Origin: Vibrio toranzoniae
Lineage (GTDB): Bacteria; Pseudomonadota; Gammaproteobacteria; Enterobacterales; Vibrionaceae
Direction: 5' to 3'
Length of the DNA: 64,000 nucleotides
NCBI RefSeq assembly: GCF_024347655.1
Contig: NZ_AP025515.1
Span: forward strand, 434,001 to 498,000
Shown: positions 54,824-63,932 of the stretch, piece after piece
How positions within the stretch are numbered: the first letter of the stretch is position 1
How the letters are laid out: every line of letters begins with the position of its first letter
The notes under the pieces: model-generated
The model's input: the letters and a program-made list of their open reading frames with translations, nothing else
Told to the model about the DNA's origin: nothing
The model's database searches: none
Program-made: the position numbers and the translations under genes

Positions 54824-55666
54824 ATGAACACAACATCACCTATCCAAGCGGTTATCTTTGACTGGGCTGGCACTATCGTTGATTTCGGCTCGTTTGCTCC
54901 AACCAGTATTTTTGTTGAAGCATTCAAGCAAGGTTTCGACTTTGACATCGACTTAGCAGAAGCACGTGAACCTATGGGTATCGGCAAATGGGATCACATC
55001 CAAGCGGTGGGGCGAATTCCAGCGGTTGACGCTCGTTGGAAGGCTCAATTCGGACGTTCAATGACCAGTGAAGACGTTGATGCAATCTACGCGGCATTCA
55101 TGCCTCTTCAAAAAGCGAAAGTAGCCGACCACGCAGCGCCAATTTTAAACGCGATTGAAGTCGTGAATACTCTAAAAGAAAAGAACGTAAAAATAGGCTC
55201 TTGTTCTGGTTACCCACGCGAAGTAATGGATGTGCTAATCCCTGCTGCTGCAGATTATGGCTACCGACCAGACAACGTAGTTGCAACGGATGACTTGCCT
55301 CAAGGTGGTCGCCCAGCTCCATTTATGGCACTGAAAAACGTAATCGACCTAGGTGTGACGAGCGTTGCTGCGTGTGTAAAAGTAGACGACGCAGCACCCG
55401 GCATTGATGAAGGCCACAACGCAGGCATGTGGACGGTAGGCCTTGTTCTATCTGGCAATGAGGCTGGATTAACGTATCAAGAATACTTAGATGCAGACGA
55501 AGCAACACTGGCAGCGGCTCGCGAAAAAGCCAGCGTTAAGCTAAACAAGTCCAACCCACACTATCTAGTTGACACGATTGCCGATTTACCTGAAGTGATT
55601 GCAGATATCGAAAAGCGTTTACTGGCAGGCGAACGTCCACAGAATACAAAACTAACCGCAATATAA
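54824..55666 (+). CDS. phnX: Phosphonoacetaldehyde hydrolase (phosphonatase) PhnX
   Basis: 280-residue HAD enzyme that splits phosphonoacetaldehyde into acetaldehyde and phosphate. The nucleophile Asp13 and the alanine of DWAGT, and Lys55 (GIGKWDHI) that forms the Schiff base with the aldehyde, align with the known enzyme (Asp12, Lys53 in Bacillus). The CSGYPREVMD and VDDAAPG blocks hold motifs II and IV. Third gene of the unit, 97 bases after pbfA, with AGGACA upstream of the ATG. Terminator at 55703. Confidence 0.95.
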   Translation: MNTTSPIQAVIFDWAGTIVDFGSFAPTSIFVEAFKQGFDFDIDLAEAREPMGIGKWDHIQAVGRIPAVDARWKAQFGRSMTSEDVDAIYAAFMPLQKAKVADHAAPILNAIEVVNTLKEKNVKIGSCSGYPREVMDVLIPAAADYGYRPDNVVATDDLPQGGRPAPFMALKNVIDLGVTSVAACVKVDDAAPGIDEGHNAGMWTVGLVLSGNEAGLTYQEYLDADEATLAAAREKASVKLNKSNPHYLVDTIADLPEVIADIEKRLLAGERPQNTKLTAI

Positions 55667-56050
55667 AATCCAAAAATATACATATTTAATCAATTTTAAT
55701 TCAAATCCCCTTACACCAGAATGTTGTATGGGGATTTTCAGTTTTATAAATATGATATGGGTCAAGTTTCTTAATTTTACTATCTACATAATTTGTAAAT
55801 GATTATATATAAGCTATAGGTTAAATATAATCATTCAGCTAATTAGTAATAAACTTATTAGCTATACAATAGTTAGCAATTTCATTGACTCCAATACTCA
55901 ATCAGATTAACAATATAACTGCGGAGAAGAAAAGAGGTTCAACTGAACCAACGCTTTGATTTACTTATTATAAGCAGTGTCATCAACTAATAGGTAATCG
56001 TCTTACTGGCAGGTTCAGATAACAATAAGAGTTAATCCAAGGAAATAATT
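55667..56050. promoter_or_regulatory. Intergenic region, phnX terminator and ompA leader
   Basis: 384 AT-rich bases. A terminator is at 55703-55740. A 14-base inverted repeat GGTTCA-AC-TGAACC lies at 55936-55949 and CCAAGGA at 56038-56044 is the ribosome-binding site. The inverted repeat is probably in the ompA-family gene's leader RNA. Nothing else recognised. Confidence 0.4.
55703..55740 (+). terminator. Intrinsic terminator of phnX
   Basis: AAATCCCC and GGGGATTT form an 8-bp stem, followed by TCAG; the loop is long and the T-run short. Confidence 0.6.
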
Positions 56051-57118
56051 ATGAAAAGACTGTCAAAAATCATGTGCGCTGTTGTTGCCGCTTCAGGCTT
56101 AGCAGCTGCACCGTCAATCGCAGCAACAACTTATGTTGGTGCTAAAGTAGGTATGGGTTGGTTAGACAGTGCTTGTGTTGACAGCACGAACTGTGAAGAT
56201 GATTCAGTTGCGGGTGGTATTTACGGTGGCTACAACTTTACTGATACGCTCGCGCTTGAGTTGAATGCCGATTACTTAGGTGATTACGACACGAGCTTCA
56301 ACAATAATGGAGCAACTCAAAGATACAGCGACTCTATCGTAGCAATATCTTTGAGCCCAATGTATCGATTAGCGATTAAACAAGAATTTGATATTTTCTT
56401 CAAAGCTGGTCCTGCATATATCATGCATGACGACGAAGACGACGTTGTATTAGCCCTAGGTATCGGTGCTGAGAAACAGCTATCAGACGATTGGGCACTT
56501 CGAGTTGAATATCAATACTTCGATGATTTTGACGATAAGATCATCCAAGATCTTAACTCCAACCTTGTTACTGTAGGTCTTAGCTACAACTTCGGTACAG
56601 GCAATACTACCGCCTCGGCAGCTGCTGCCGCAGCCGCAGCTTCAATGACACAAGCACCATCTGAGCCAATCACAGAACCAGTCGTTGTGGAAGAAGAAAA
56701 GACAACAGTTGTTGTGACGAAAGCACACACTGAAAGCTTCTCTCAAGGCATGTTTGAGACGAACAGTACCGAGCTGTCTACAGACGGAAAAATCGCACTA
56801 GTGCCATTAATTGAAGTACTGAAGGCTCACCCTCAATCAACAGTTGAAGTTGTTGGTCACACTGACTCAACAGGTGCAGCTGAATACAACATGATGATCT
56901 CCAAAAAACGTGCCGCTGCAGTAGCTGCGCACATCGAAGAGCAAGGTATTGATGCTGACCGCATCACAGCTACAGGTGAAGGTGAAGAGAACCCAGTAGC
57001 ATCAAATGATACTGCTGAAGGTCGTGCTCAAAACCGTCGAGTTGAAGCGACGATCCCTGGTTTCGAATATCAAGAAGAAGTACAAGTAGAAGAAGTTATC
57101 GTAGAAACTGCTGAATAA
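56051..57118 (+). CDS. OmpA-family outer-membrane porin
   Basis: 355-residue outer-membrane protein. Signal peptide of about 25 residues, eight-stranded beta-barrel (about 26-185, with aromatic strand ends), an alanine-rich linker then a Pro/Glu-rich stretch (about 186-225), and an OmpA C-terminal peptidoglycan-binding domain (VEVVGHTDSTG, then AEGRAQNRRVE). An acidic tail (EEVQVEEVIVE) follows the domain. The barrel is an OmpA-like type without close similarity that I can assign to E. coli OmpA, so I give no symbol. A strong terminator follows. Confidence 0.87.
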   Translation: MKRLSKIMCAVVAASGLAAAPSIAATTYVGAKVGMGWLDSACVDSTNCEDDSVAGGIYGGYNFTDTLALELNADYLGDYDTSFNNNGATQRYSDSIVAISLSPMYRLAIKQEFDIFFKAGPAYIMHDDEDDVVLALGIGAEKQLSDDWALRVEYQYFDDFDDKIIQDLNSNLVTVGLSYNFGTGNTTASAAAAAAAASMTQAPSEPITEPVVVEEEKTTVVVTKAHTESFSQGMFETNSTELSTDGKIALVPLIEVLKAHPQSTVEVVGHTDSTGAAEYNMMISKKRAAAVAAHIEEQGIDADRITATGEGEENPVASNDTAEGRAQNRRVEATIPGFEYQEEVQVEEVIVETAE

Positions 57119-57145
57119 TCGCACTCTACCTTAATCAAAATAACT

Positions 57146-57178
57146 AGGGCGGAGCACTCAACGTGCTCCGCCCTTTTC
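57146..57178 (+). terminator. Intrinsic terminator of the OmpA-family gene
   Basis: AGGGCGGAGCA and TGCTCCGCCCT form a perfect 11-bp stem with a seven-base loop, followed by TTTCTTT. Confidence 0.95.
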
Positions 57179-57206
57179 TTTGCCCGCCTTTGCTGTAATC
57201 AGAAGA

Positions 57207-57605
57207 CTAGATAATTTCCCAGCTGTGAGTCATCTCTACGCCAGCACCCAACATTAGGCATACTGAACAGTATTTTTCTAGAGAATCAGAACATACTTTA
57301 GCAACCAACTCAGGATCAAGGTTGTCACCAGACACTTCAAAGTGAATATTAATCACAGTAAAGATCTTTGGCGCAGTTTCACGACGTGTCGTTTCTAGCT
57401 TTGCATTACAGCTTGTGATGCTTTGACCCGCAGATTTCAAACCATCTACTACATCAACAGAGCTACAGCCACCCGCAGCCATAAGGACCATTTCCATTGG
57501 GCTTGGCGCCGTTGCACCACCGCTGCCGTCCATAACAACAGAGTGGCCTGATTGAGATTGACCTAGGAATTTAAAGCCTTCGACCCATTTAACTTCTGCT
57601 TGCAT
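57207..57605 (-). CDS. yhfA: OsmC family protein YhfA
   Basis: 132-residue OsmC-fold protein, close to E. coli YhfA (MQAEVKWVEG start, APSPMEMVLMAAGGCSSVDVV with the first redox cysteine, and EKYCSVCLML with the second). OsmC proteins reduce organic hydroperoxides, but YhfA itself is less studied. The ATG at 57605 has AGGAAC upstream; the frame continues to 57638 without support. A stress-response neighbour, MsrAB, is divergent. Confidence 0.92.
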   Translation of the reverse strand: MQAEVKWVEGFKFLGQSQSGHSVVMDGSGGATAPSPMEMVLMAAGGCSSVDVVDGLKSAGQSITSCNAKLETTRRETAPKIFTVINIHFEVSGDNLDPELVAKVCSDSLEKYCSVCLMLGAGVEMTHSWEII

Positions 57606-57805
57606 GCTGTTCCTTAGATGTACGAAAAACGTCATCATTATCTATTATTTTACATCAATGCCTACACCCTACTACTGGCGGCATTTATGAGCAAGATTTT
57701 CTGAGTGGCACATTTTTTTTATGAATGATGCAATTTTTTCCATCTAAAACCTGTCTCTATTCGTACATTCAAAATCGAATGAGAAAACGTCAAGATGAGG
57801 TATCT

Positions 57806-58948
57806 ATGAATAAATTATCTAAAATATTGGTATCACTCGTGGTTGCGCTACCACTGATTTCGCTGTTTGTGAGCCAGACTGGCACTGCCAATACAATGGA
57901 TAAAACGGCTAATTCAGGTAAAAGTGAAATCGCGACACTGGCTGGTGGTTGTTTTTGGTGTACAGAATCCGATTTGGAGAAATTGACTGGTGTTACCGAC
58001 GTTATATCAGGATATTCTGGTGGTGAATTAAAAAACCCAACCTACAAGCAAGTTTCATCAGGTAAATCAGGGCACATCGAAGTAATCAATGTGGCTTATA
58101 ACCCTGATGTGGTTAGTTATGAGCAGGTACTTGACCAATTCTTCCGACACATAGACCCAACCGACGATAAAGGCTCTTTCGTAGACAGAGGTCCTCAATA
58201 TCGACCTGCTATTTTCTATCGAAACCAAGAGCAGAAAGACGTCGCTCAGAACTTCATGATGGAAATCGATAAAGCTCAAATCTTTGGTGAACCGCTAAAG
58301 ACAGAACTGATTGAATTTGAGAAATTCTGGCCAGCAGAAGACTATCACCAAGATTACTACAAAAAGAGCAAGGTTCGTTATAACTACTACCGCTATGCAT
58401 CAGGTCGTGATCAGTACTTAGATAAAATCTTCGGTGAGGATAGAAAGGAAAATCCGCAAACACTCCGTCAGATTATCGATAGTAAGAATGCACGTGCAAA
58501 TGCTAAGACATACAGTAAGCCGTCTGATGCAGAGATCAAAGCGAGCCTAACAGCACTTCAATACGATGTTACACAAGATGACGCTACAGAGCGCCCGTTT
58601 GACAACAAATACTGGGATAACAAACAGGAAGGTATCTACGTCGATATCGTAACAGGTGAACCGTTGTTCTCGTCGAAAGACAAATACAAATCAGGTACAG
58701 GTTGGCCGAGCTTTACGCAGCCCATTAGCGAGGCTTATGTGGTAACAACCACTGACTATAAACTATTTTATCCAAGAACTGAGGTTCGTAGCCGCTTTGG
58801 TGATTCGCACCTTGGACACGTGTTCAAAGATGGCCCAAAACCAACAGGCCTGCGTTACTGCATGAACTCAGCCGCGATGCGCTTTATCCCAGCAGATAAA
58901 TTAGCGGAAGAAGGCTACGAAGAATACGTTGAGATGTTTGAGGGCTAA
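57806..58948 (+). CDS. msrAB: Bifunctional peptide methionine sulfoxide reductase MsrAB, exported
   Basis: 380-residue fusion of MsrA and MsrB that repairs both methionine sulfoxide stereoisomers. A signal-like N-terminus (LVSLVVALPLISLF) suggests periplasmic location. MsrA: GGCFWCTESDLE with the catalytic Cys49, then FFRHIDPTD. MsrB begins about residue 255 (WDNKQEGIYVD), with HLGHVF and catalytic Cys352 (RYCMNS). The MsrB half has no CxxC zinc pairs, as in MsrB proteins that lack structural zinc. The ATG at 57806 with GAGG upstream gives the signal sequence; an upstream in-frame extension is unlikely. Confidence 0.92.
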   Translation: MNKLSKILVSLVVALPLISLFVSQTGTANTMDKTANSGKSEIATLAGGCFWCTESDLEKLTGVTDVISGYSGGELKNPTYKQVSSGKSGHIEVINVAYNPDVVSYEQVLDQFFRHIDPTDDKGSFVDRGPQYRPAIFYRNQEQKDVAQNFMMEIDKAQIFGEPLKTELIEFEKFWPAEDYHQDYYKKSKVRYNYYRYASGRDQYLDKIFGEDRKENPQTLRQIIDSKNARANAKTYSKPSDAEIKASLTALQYDVTQDDATERPFDNKYWDNKQEGIYVDIVTGEPLFSSKDKYKSGTGWPSFTQPISEAYVVTTTDYKLFYPRTEVRSRFGDSHLGHVFKDGPKPTGLRYCMNSAAMRFIPADKLAEEGYEEYVEMFEG

Positions 58949-59007
58949 TCAAAGACTAACCCCCAACTCGTTCTATTCACCAACAGCACGATCTCCATAA
59001 ACAACAA

Positions 59008-59036
59008 AGCCAGCGTATCGCTGGCTCTCTTTTTTA
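59008..59036 (+). terminator. Intrinsic terminator of msrAB
   Basis: AGCCAGCG and CGCTGGCT form a perfect 8-bp stem with a three-base loop, followed by CTCTTTTTT. Confidence 0.85.
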
Positions 59037-59078
59037 AACGCGTTAATAAGAAGGGTTAATCCTAGCCTGTTAGCATTA

Positions 59079-60446
59079 TTAACCCGTTAATACCGTATCT
59101 TCTGGGTATTTCAGTAAAGAAGGCTCTGGACGAGCCAACATATAAGCTAAAGTCAAAGGACCAATCCTCCCAATGACCATCACGACTATCATGATGTATT
59201 TTCCCGGCTCAGAGAGGCTTGCTGTTAACCCCGCCGTTAGTCCAACTGTCGCAAAGGCAGAAATCACTTCAAATATTACTCGGTCAAACTGAGCCTTTTC
59301 AGTAAGCATTAACAAAAACATTGCGGTGGTTAATAGTGCCCCACTTACCACAATGATAGCCAATGACTTTGTTACCGCTTGCCAAGTTACAGTTCGCTTA
59401 AACATCACGACATGTTTTTTCTGACGTAAGAAGGTCCAAGTCGCTACAAATGCAACCGCAAAGGTCGAAACCTTAATTCCGCCCCCCGTAGAGGTTGAGC
59501 CGGCACCAATCAACATAAGGACAATCATCACCAACAATGCAGGTTGAGTGTACTGAGATAAATCCACGCTATTGAACCCTGCAGTACGAGCACTCGCAGA
59601 CTGGAAAAATGCCGCTAGCCACTGCCCTTGTGTCGATAACCCTTCCATCGTTGCAGAGTTATTTCTCTCCAACAACCAGAACATTACCGTTCCCACCAAC
59701 AATAAAGTCGGTGTCGCTGTTAGCATAATCTTGGTGTGTAAATGCAAGTGCTGAAAACCTTTGCGCCAATTACTCGACAAGTCCCCCACCACCGTAAAAC
59801 CAAGTCCCCCAAAAATGAATAAGCCTGCTAAGGTAGAGATCACCAATGGGTCGTCAACAAAGCTCATCATACTGTCTGAAAACAAAGAAAAGCCTGCGTT
59901 ATTGAATGCTGATATAGCGTGAAAAAGCGCATAAAAACTTCCGGTTGCCCATCCCATTTCAGGCACCCAACGGAAACAAAGTAATATAAAGCCGATACAC
60001 TCCGCCACCAATGCAAAAATAATGATCTTCCTTACTAATTTACGAAGGTTAATCTTACGATCTTGCCCAAGCGCTTCTTTCGCCAACGCTTGTTGTTTCA
60101 AACTTAGCCTAACACCAAACATATAGAGCAATACTGCTGACAGAGTCATCTGCCCTAACCCGCCCACTTGCATCAAAAACATCAGTAAGATTTTTCCTGC
60201 TAAAGTGAAGTGCTCACCCGTATCGACTACACCCAAACCGGTCACACTGATCGCGGAAGTCGCGGTAAACAACGCATCTGTAAAGCTAAGTCCAGAGACA
60301 GAAAAAACAGGAAGTGTAAGCAATAATGCAGCAGGGATAAGGACGCCTAAAAAACTCGTAAGGATAATTTTAGGTTCAGACCCTTTACGTGGTTTTTCAT
60401 CTCTCTTAAGCGTGTAGAAAATACCTTTACGTTGAAACGAATTCAT
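59079..60446 (-). CDS. ktrB: Potassium uptake channel subunit KtrB
   Basis: 455-residue membrane subunit of the Ktr potassium transporter (TrkH/KtrB family). Four selectivity-filter repeats can be seen, the first in SAISVTGLGVVD and the second in AFNNAGFSLF, with others in SARTAGFNSVD and AFATVGLTAG. Sodium-dependent potassium uptake with KtrA was first defined in Vibrio alginolyticus. It follows ktrA by 20 bases in the same operon. A possible terminator overlaps its end (GGGTTAAT repeat at 59051-59084). Confidence 0.93.
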   Translation of the reverse strand: MNSFQRKGIFYTLKRDEKPRKGSEPKIILTSFLGVLIPAALLLTLPVFSVSGLSFTDALFTATSAISVTGLGVVDTGEHFTLAGKILLMFLMQVGGLGQMTLSAVLLYMFGVRLSLKQQALAKEALGQDRKINLRKLVRKIIIFALVAECIGFILLCFRWVPEMGWATGSFYALFHAISAFNNAGFSLFSDSMMSFVDDPLVISTLAGLFIFGGLGFTVVGDLSSNWRKGFQHLHLHTKIMLTATPTLLLVGTVMFWLLERNNSATMEGLSTQGQWLAAFFQSASARTAGFNSVDLSQYTQPALLVMIVLMLIGAGSTSTGGGIKVSTFAVAFVATWTFLRQKKHVVMFKRTVTWQAVTKSLAIIVVSGALLTTAMFLLMLTEKAQFDRVIFEVISAFATVGLTAGLTASLSEPGKYIMIVVMVIGRIGPLTLAYMLARPEPSLLKYPEDTVLTG

Positions 60447-60465
60447 ACTCTTACCTTATTACCAA

Positions 60466-61122
60466 TCACCAATTACGTAATTTGTTAGACAAGGTCTCTT
60501 TCGGCCCAACAAGAATCACCACATCCCCCGTTTCTAAACTCACATCCAGCTCTGGTGCTTTGGTTAAATGCGGTCCTCGCTTAAAACCAAGGACATCAAC
60601 ACCGCTCTCTTTACACAGCTTAAGGTCACCAAGTTTCTTACCCAATAAGTTATGTCCGATAACAACCTCCGTCATCGCCAAGCCACTTCCAAGGTCAATA
60701 AACTCTAGAACGCGTCTATCTAACATTTTCCGCGCCACACGAATGCCCATATCTCGTTCTGGCATAATGATATAATCAGCACCAATCTTAGAAAGAATCT
60801 TGCCGTGAAACTTATCATTAGCCTTTACCCAAACCGCCTTTGATCCTGACTCTTTCACCACCAAAGTGGTTAAAATACTAGAGTTAACATCGGAGCCAAT
60901 CGACACCATTACCATGTCATAATCGTCTAGCCTTAACTCTTTTACCGTCTCTTCGCTCGTACAGTTCGCAACAATCGCTTGTGAAACAAAAGCCGCAGCT
61001 TCTTTAACTCGATCTTCATCAATGTCGACGGCGAGTACTTGTGCTCCTGAACTTTGCAGCTCTCTACAAACAGATAACCCAAAACGCCCCAAGCCGATAA
61101 CTGCATATTGTTTGTCGCTCAT
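60466..61122 (-). CDS. ktrA: Potassium channel regulatory subunit KtrA (RCK protein)
   Basis: 218-residue cytoplasmic gating ring subunit. The RCK_N Rossmann domain has GLGRFGLSVCREL and the acidic VLAVDID, binding ATP or NAD(H). The RCK_C (TrkA_C) domain follows from about residue 135. It controls KtrB. GGGGAC precedes the ATG. First gene of the ktrA-ktrB operon. The 187 bases upstream, shared with the MscS gene, should hold both promoters. Confidence 0.94.
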   Translation of the reverse strand: MSDKQYAVIGLGRFGLSVCRELQSSGAQVLAVDIDEDRVKEAAAFVSQAIVANCTSEETVKELRLDDYDMVMVSIGSDVNSSILTTLVVKESGSKAVWVKANDKFHGKILSKIGADYIIMPERDMGIRVARKMLDRRVLEFIDLGSGLAMTEVVIGHNLLGKKLGDLKLCKESGVDVLGFKRGPHLTKAPELDVSLETGDVVILVGPKETLSNKLRNW

Positions 61123-61309
61123 TTGAAGTCCCCGTTTAAGAAGTTGAATTATATCGGATAGCCAAACCTACATTAGTTTCTATCTCAAAAAAAGTCGAGT
61201 ATGCAATAATAAGCTTATTCCATTATCATAATCGTTTGATTTATAAAGGTAGAGAACAACAGCAATTTCTGCTAATTTCCAACTCATAATTTCTGCGGCA
61301 GTACACACA

Positions 61310-62422
61310 ATGAATGAATTCATAACCCAAGTTCAAACCTACATCAACCAGAGCCACAGTAACTGGTGGAGTAGCGTCTTATTTATCACCATCGCGAGTT
61401 TCTTAGCTTGGGTGGTTTGGCGAATTATCCATAGTCGTTTAGAAGTACTGGCTCAAAAAACGACTTTTCATTGGGACGACCTCCTGCTAGAAGCACTAAA
61501 AAGCCCTGTCAGCACGTTACTTTGGTGTTGGCCCGCAACGGTATCGGTTGGATTGATCCTTCAAGACCAGTTTGGCAATGAAATCAACTGGTTAAAGACT
61601 CTCAAACACATACTGATTATATGTACCTTTGTTTGGTTTACATTAAGAATGATCAGTAATGCAGAAGCATACGTCTTGGAACAGAAAACCAGAGACGAAA
61701 CCACTGTACAAGCTATCGCCAAAGTCGCCCGACTATTCTTTATGACAATAGGTGGCCTCACTATCATGCAGGCATTTGGGCTCAGTTTATCTGGATTACT
61801 CACTTTTGGTGGTGTAGGTGGTTTAATCGTTGGTTTGGCAGCTAAAGATCTGCTGTCTAACTTCTTTGGCGGTATGATGATTTACTTCGATCGTCCTTTT
61901 AAAGTCGGTGACTGGATACGCTCTCCCGATCGTCAAATTGAGGGTACAGTAGAGCGCATTGGTTGGCGCATGACGATCATTCGCACTTTTGATAAGCGCC
62001 CTTTGTACGTTCCAAATTCAGTGTTCAGCAGTATTGTGGTGGAGAACCCATCTAGAATGCTGAACCGCAGGATCCATGAAACTTTTGGACTTCGTTATCA
62101 AGATGCCTCAAAACTCGCGCTAATTGTTAACGATGTAAAATCCATGCTTGAGACCCACCCAGACATTGACGCCAAACAGACGTTGATCGTTAACTTTGAT
62201 AAATTTGGTCCATCAACGCTGAACTTTTTTATCTACACCTTCACAAAAACGGTCAATTGGGCGAGATACCACAGGGTGAAGCAAGACGTTCTATTACAGG
62301 TATTGGCGATTATTCATAAACACGATGCGAAAATCGCCTTCCCAACCCAAACACTTAAGATCGACTCTCAGAAAGTCAGTCTGCCTGAAGATGTTATTAA
62401 TTCACATCCCGAAGCTCATTGA
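61310..62422 (+). CDS. MscS family mechanosensitive channel, YnaI-like
   Basis: 370-residue inner-membrane channel with about five helices. The pore helix and MscS_2 beta domain are recognised in GGLIVGLAAKDLLSNFFGG and FDRPFKVGDWI, then the C-terminal domain. Length and extra N-terminal helices resemble E. coli YnaI/MscM-type members. It would release osmolytes on hypo-osmotic shock. A role next to the KtrAB potassium system fits turgor control. The ribosome-binding site is weak. The exact subclass is uncertain. Confidence 0.85.
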   Translation: MNEFITQVQTYINQSHSNWWSSVLFITIASFLAWVVWRIIHSRLEVLAQKTTFHWDDLLLEALKSPVSTLLWCWPATVSVGLILQDQFGNEINWLKTLKHILIICTFVWFTLRMISNAEAYVLEQKTRDETTVQAIAKVARLFFMTIGGLTIMQAFGLSLSGLLTFGGVGGLIVGLAAKDLLSNFFGGMMIYFDRPFKVGDWIRSPDRQIEGTVERIGWRMTIIRTFDKRPLYVPNSVFSSIVVENPSRMLNRRIHETFGLRYQDASKLALIVNDVKSMLETHPDIDAKQTLIVNFDKFGPSTLNFFIYTFTKTVNWARYHRVKQDVLLQVLAIIHKHDAKIAFPTQTLKIDSQKVSLPEDVINSHPEAH

Positions 62423-62480
62423 TAAGTGATAAGCGTGGTAATATGGTGGGAGTAGCCCTTATACACCTAATTACCACCTT

Positions 62481-63932
62481 ATGATTTTACCTGTCATCTT
62501 AGCTGGCGGCTCTGGTAGTCGCCTTTGGCCATTATCTCGTGAGCTTTACCCCAAGCAGTTCCTCAACATCGCTGGCGAACAATCGATGCTTCAACACACC
62601 CTTTTACGTTTGCAAGGCCTTGAAGCGCACTTAAGGGATACCGAGTGTGCCGCTCCCTTCATCATCTGTAACGAAGAACACCGCTTCATTGCTGCAGAAC
62701 AAGCTCGATCGGCTAACATCCAACACAGTGGTATTCTGCTAGAGCCTGTAGGTCGAAACACAGCGCCCGCCATCGCACTCGCAGCCTTACAGGCCGTAAG
62801 TCACTCAAACAGCAACCAACAGAACGAGTCAGATCCAATATTATTGGTACTGGCAGCTGATCATCACATAGCCAAAACGACCGAATTTCAGCAAACGGTA
62901 GCGAGAGGTGTCGAATACGCGAAACAAGGCAAACTCGTCACATTTGGTATTACTCCGAACGCACCCGAAACGGGCTATGGTTATATCAAGAAAGGAGCTC
63001 CGCTCTCCAATCATGCTTACGCGATTGAATGTTTCGTTGAAAAACCCGATCTGGCAACTGCAGAGCAGTACATTGATTCGGGACAATACCTATGGAACAG
63101 CGGCATGTTCATGTTTACTGCGTCCCGCTATCTTGAAGAACTAGCCGAACATAGCCCAGAGATCTTAACCGCCTGTAAACTCGCACTTGAAAAACAAAAT
63201 ACTGACCTCGACTTTATCCGCATTGACACTGAAGCGTTTAAAAGCAGCCCAAGCGATTCTATTGATTATGCCGTGATGGAAAAAACTTCACACGCTGCAG
63301 TAATTCCTATGGATGTTGGCTGGAATGATATTGGTTCATGGTCTGCGATCTGGGATGTGAGTGACAAGGATGAGCACAACAACGTGATTGAAGGCGATGT
63401 GTTGACTGTCGACTCGCAACACAACTACATTCATGCTGAAAATAAGCTGGTTGCGACTGTGGGGGTCGAAAACCTGATTATTGTCGAAACCAAAGACGCG
63501 ATATTGGTTGCGAATAAAGACAGAGTTCAGGGCGTGAAATCGATTGTTGAACAGCTTAATCAAGCAGGTCGAACCGAACATATACATCACCGAGAAGTCT
63601 TTAGGCCTTGGGGTAAATACGACGTCGTAGATCTTGGAAAGCGTGACAAAGTGAAGCGAATTACGGTAAATGCAGGGCAGAAATTGTCTTTGCAAATGCA
63701 CCATCACAGAGCCGAACACTGGGTGGTCGTAGCTGGCACAGCCAAAGTCACCAATAACAATCAAAGCTATCTAGTCGAGGAAGATCAATCCACTTATATT
63801 CCGCTAGGCCACATTCATAGTCTAGAAAATCCCGGAGACACACCTCTCGAGATGATCGAAGTACAAACCGGCAGCTACCTCAGTGAAAACGATATCACTA
63901 GATATCAAGACAGTTATGGGCGAGATGTTTAA
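62481..63932 (+). CDS. manC: Mannose-1-phosphate guanylyltransferase / mannose-6-phosphate isomerase
   Basis: 483-residue bifunctional enzyme making GDP-mannose for polysaccharide synthesis. The N-terminal guanylyltransferase has the nucleotide motif GGSGSRLWPLSRELYPKQF, and FVEKPDLATAEQY. The C-terminal type II isomerase is a cupin (WGKYDVVD, HHHRAEHWVVV, NPGDTPLEMIEVQTG). The ribosome-binding site is weak. A capsule or O-antigen locus is probable beyond the window; the last 68 bases of the window hold nothing recognised. Confidence 0.92.
   Translation: MILPVILAGGSGSRLWPLSRELYPKQFLNIAGEQSMLQHTLLRLQGLEAHLRDTECAAPFIICNEEHRFIAAEQARSANIQHSGILLEPVGRNTAPAIALAALQAVSHSNSNQQNESDPILLVLAADHHIAKTTEFQQTVARGVEYAKQGKLVTFGITPNAPETGYGYIKKGAPLSNHAYAIECFVEKPDLATAEQYIDSGQYLWNSGMFMFTASRYLEELAEHSPEILTACKLALEKQNTDLDFIRIDTEAFKSSPSDSIDYAVMEKTSHAAVIPMDVGWNDIGSWSAIWDVSDKDEHNNVIEGDVLTVDSQHNYIHAENKLVATVGVENLIIVETKDAILVANKDRVQGVKSIVEQLNQAGRTEHIHHREVFRPWGKYDVVDLGKRDKVKRITVNAGQKLSLQMHHHRAEHWVVVAGTAKVTNNNQSYLVEEDQSTYIPLGHIHSLENPGDTPLEMIEVQTGSYLSENDITRYQDSYGRDV

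Noticed and set aside
57725..57805. 27-codon upstream extension of MsrAB
   Set aside because: The extension has no ribosome-binding site, and the ATG at 57806 gives a proper signal sequence with GAGG upstream.
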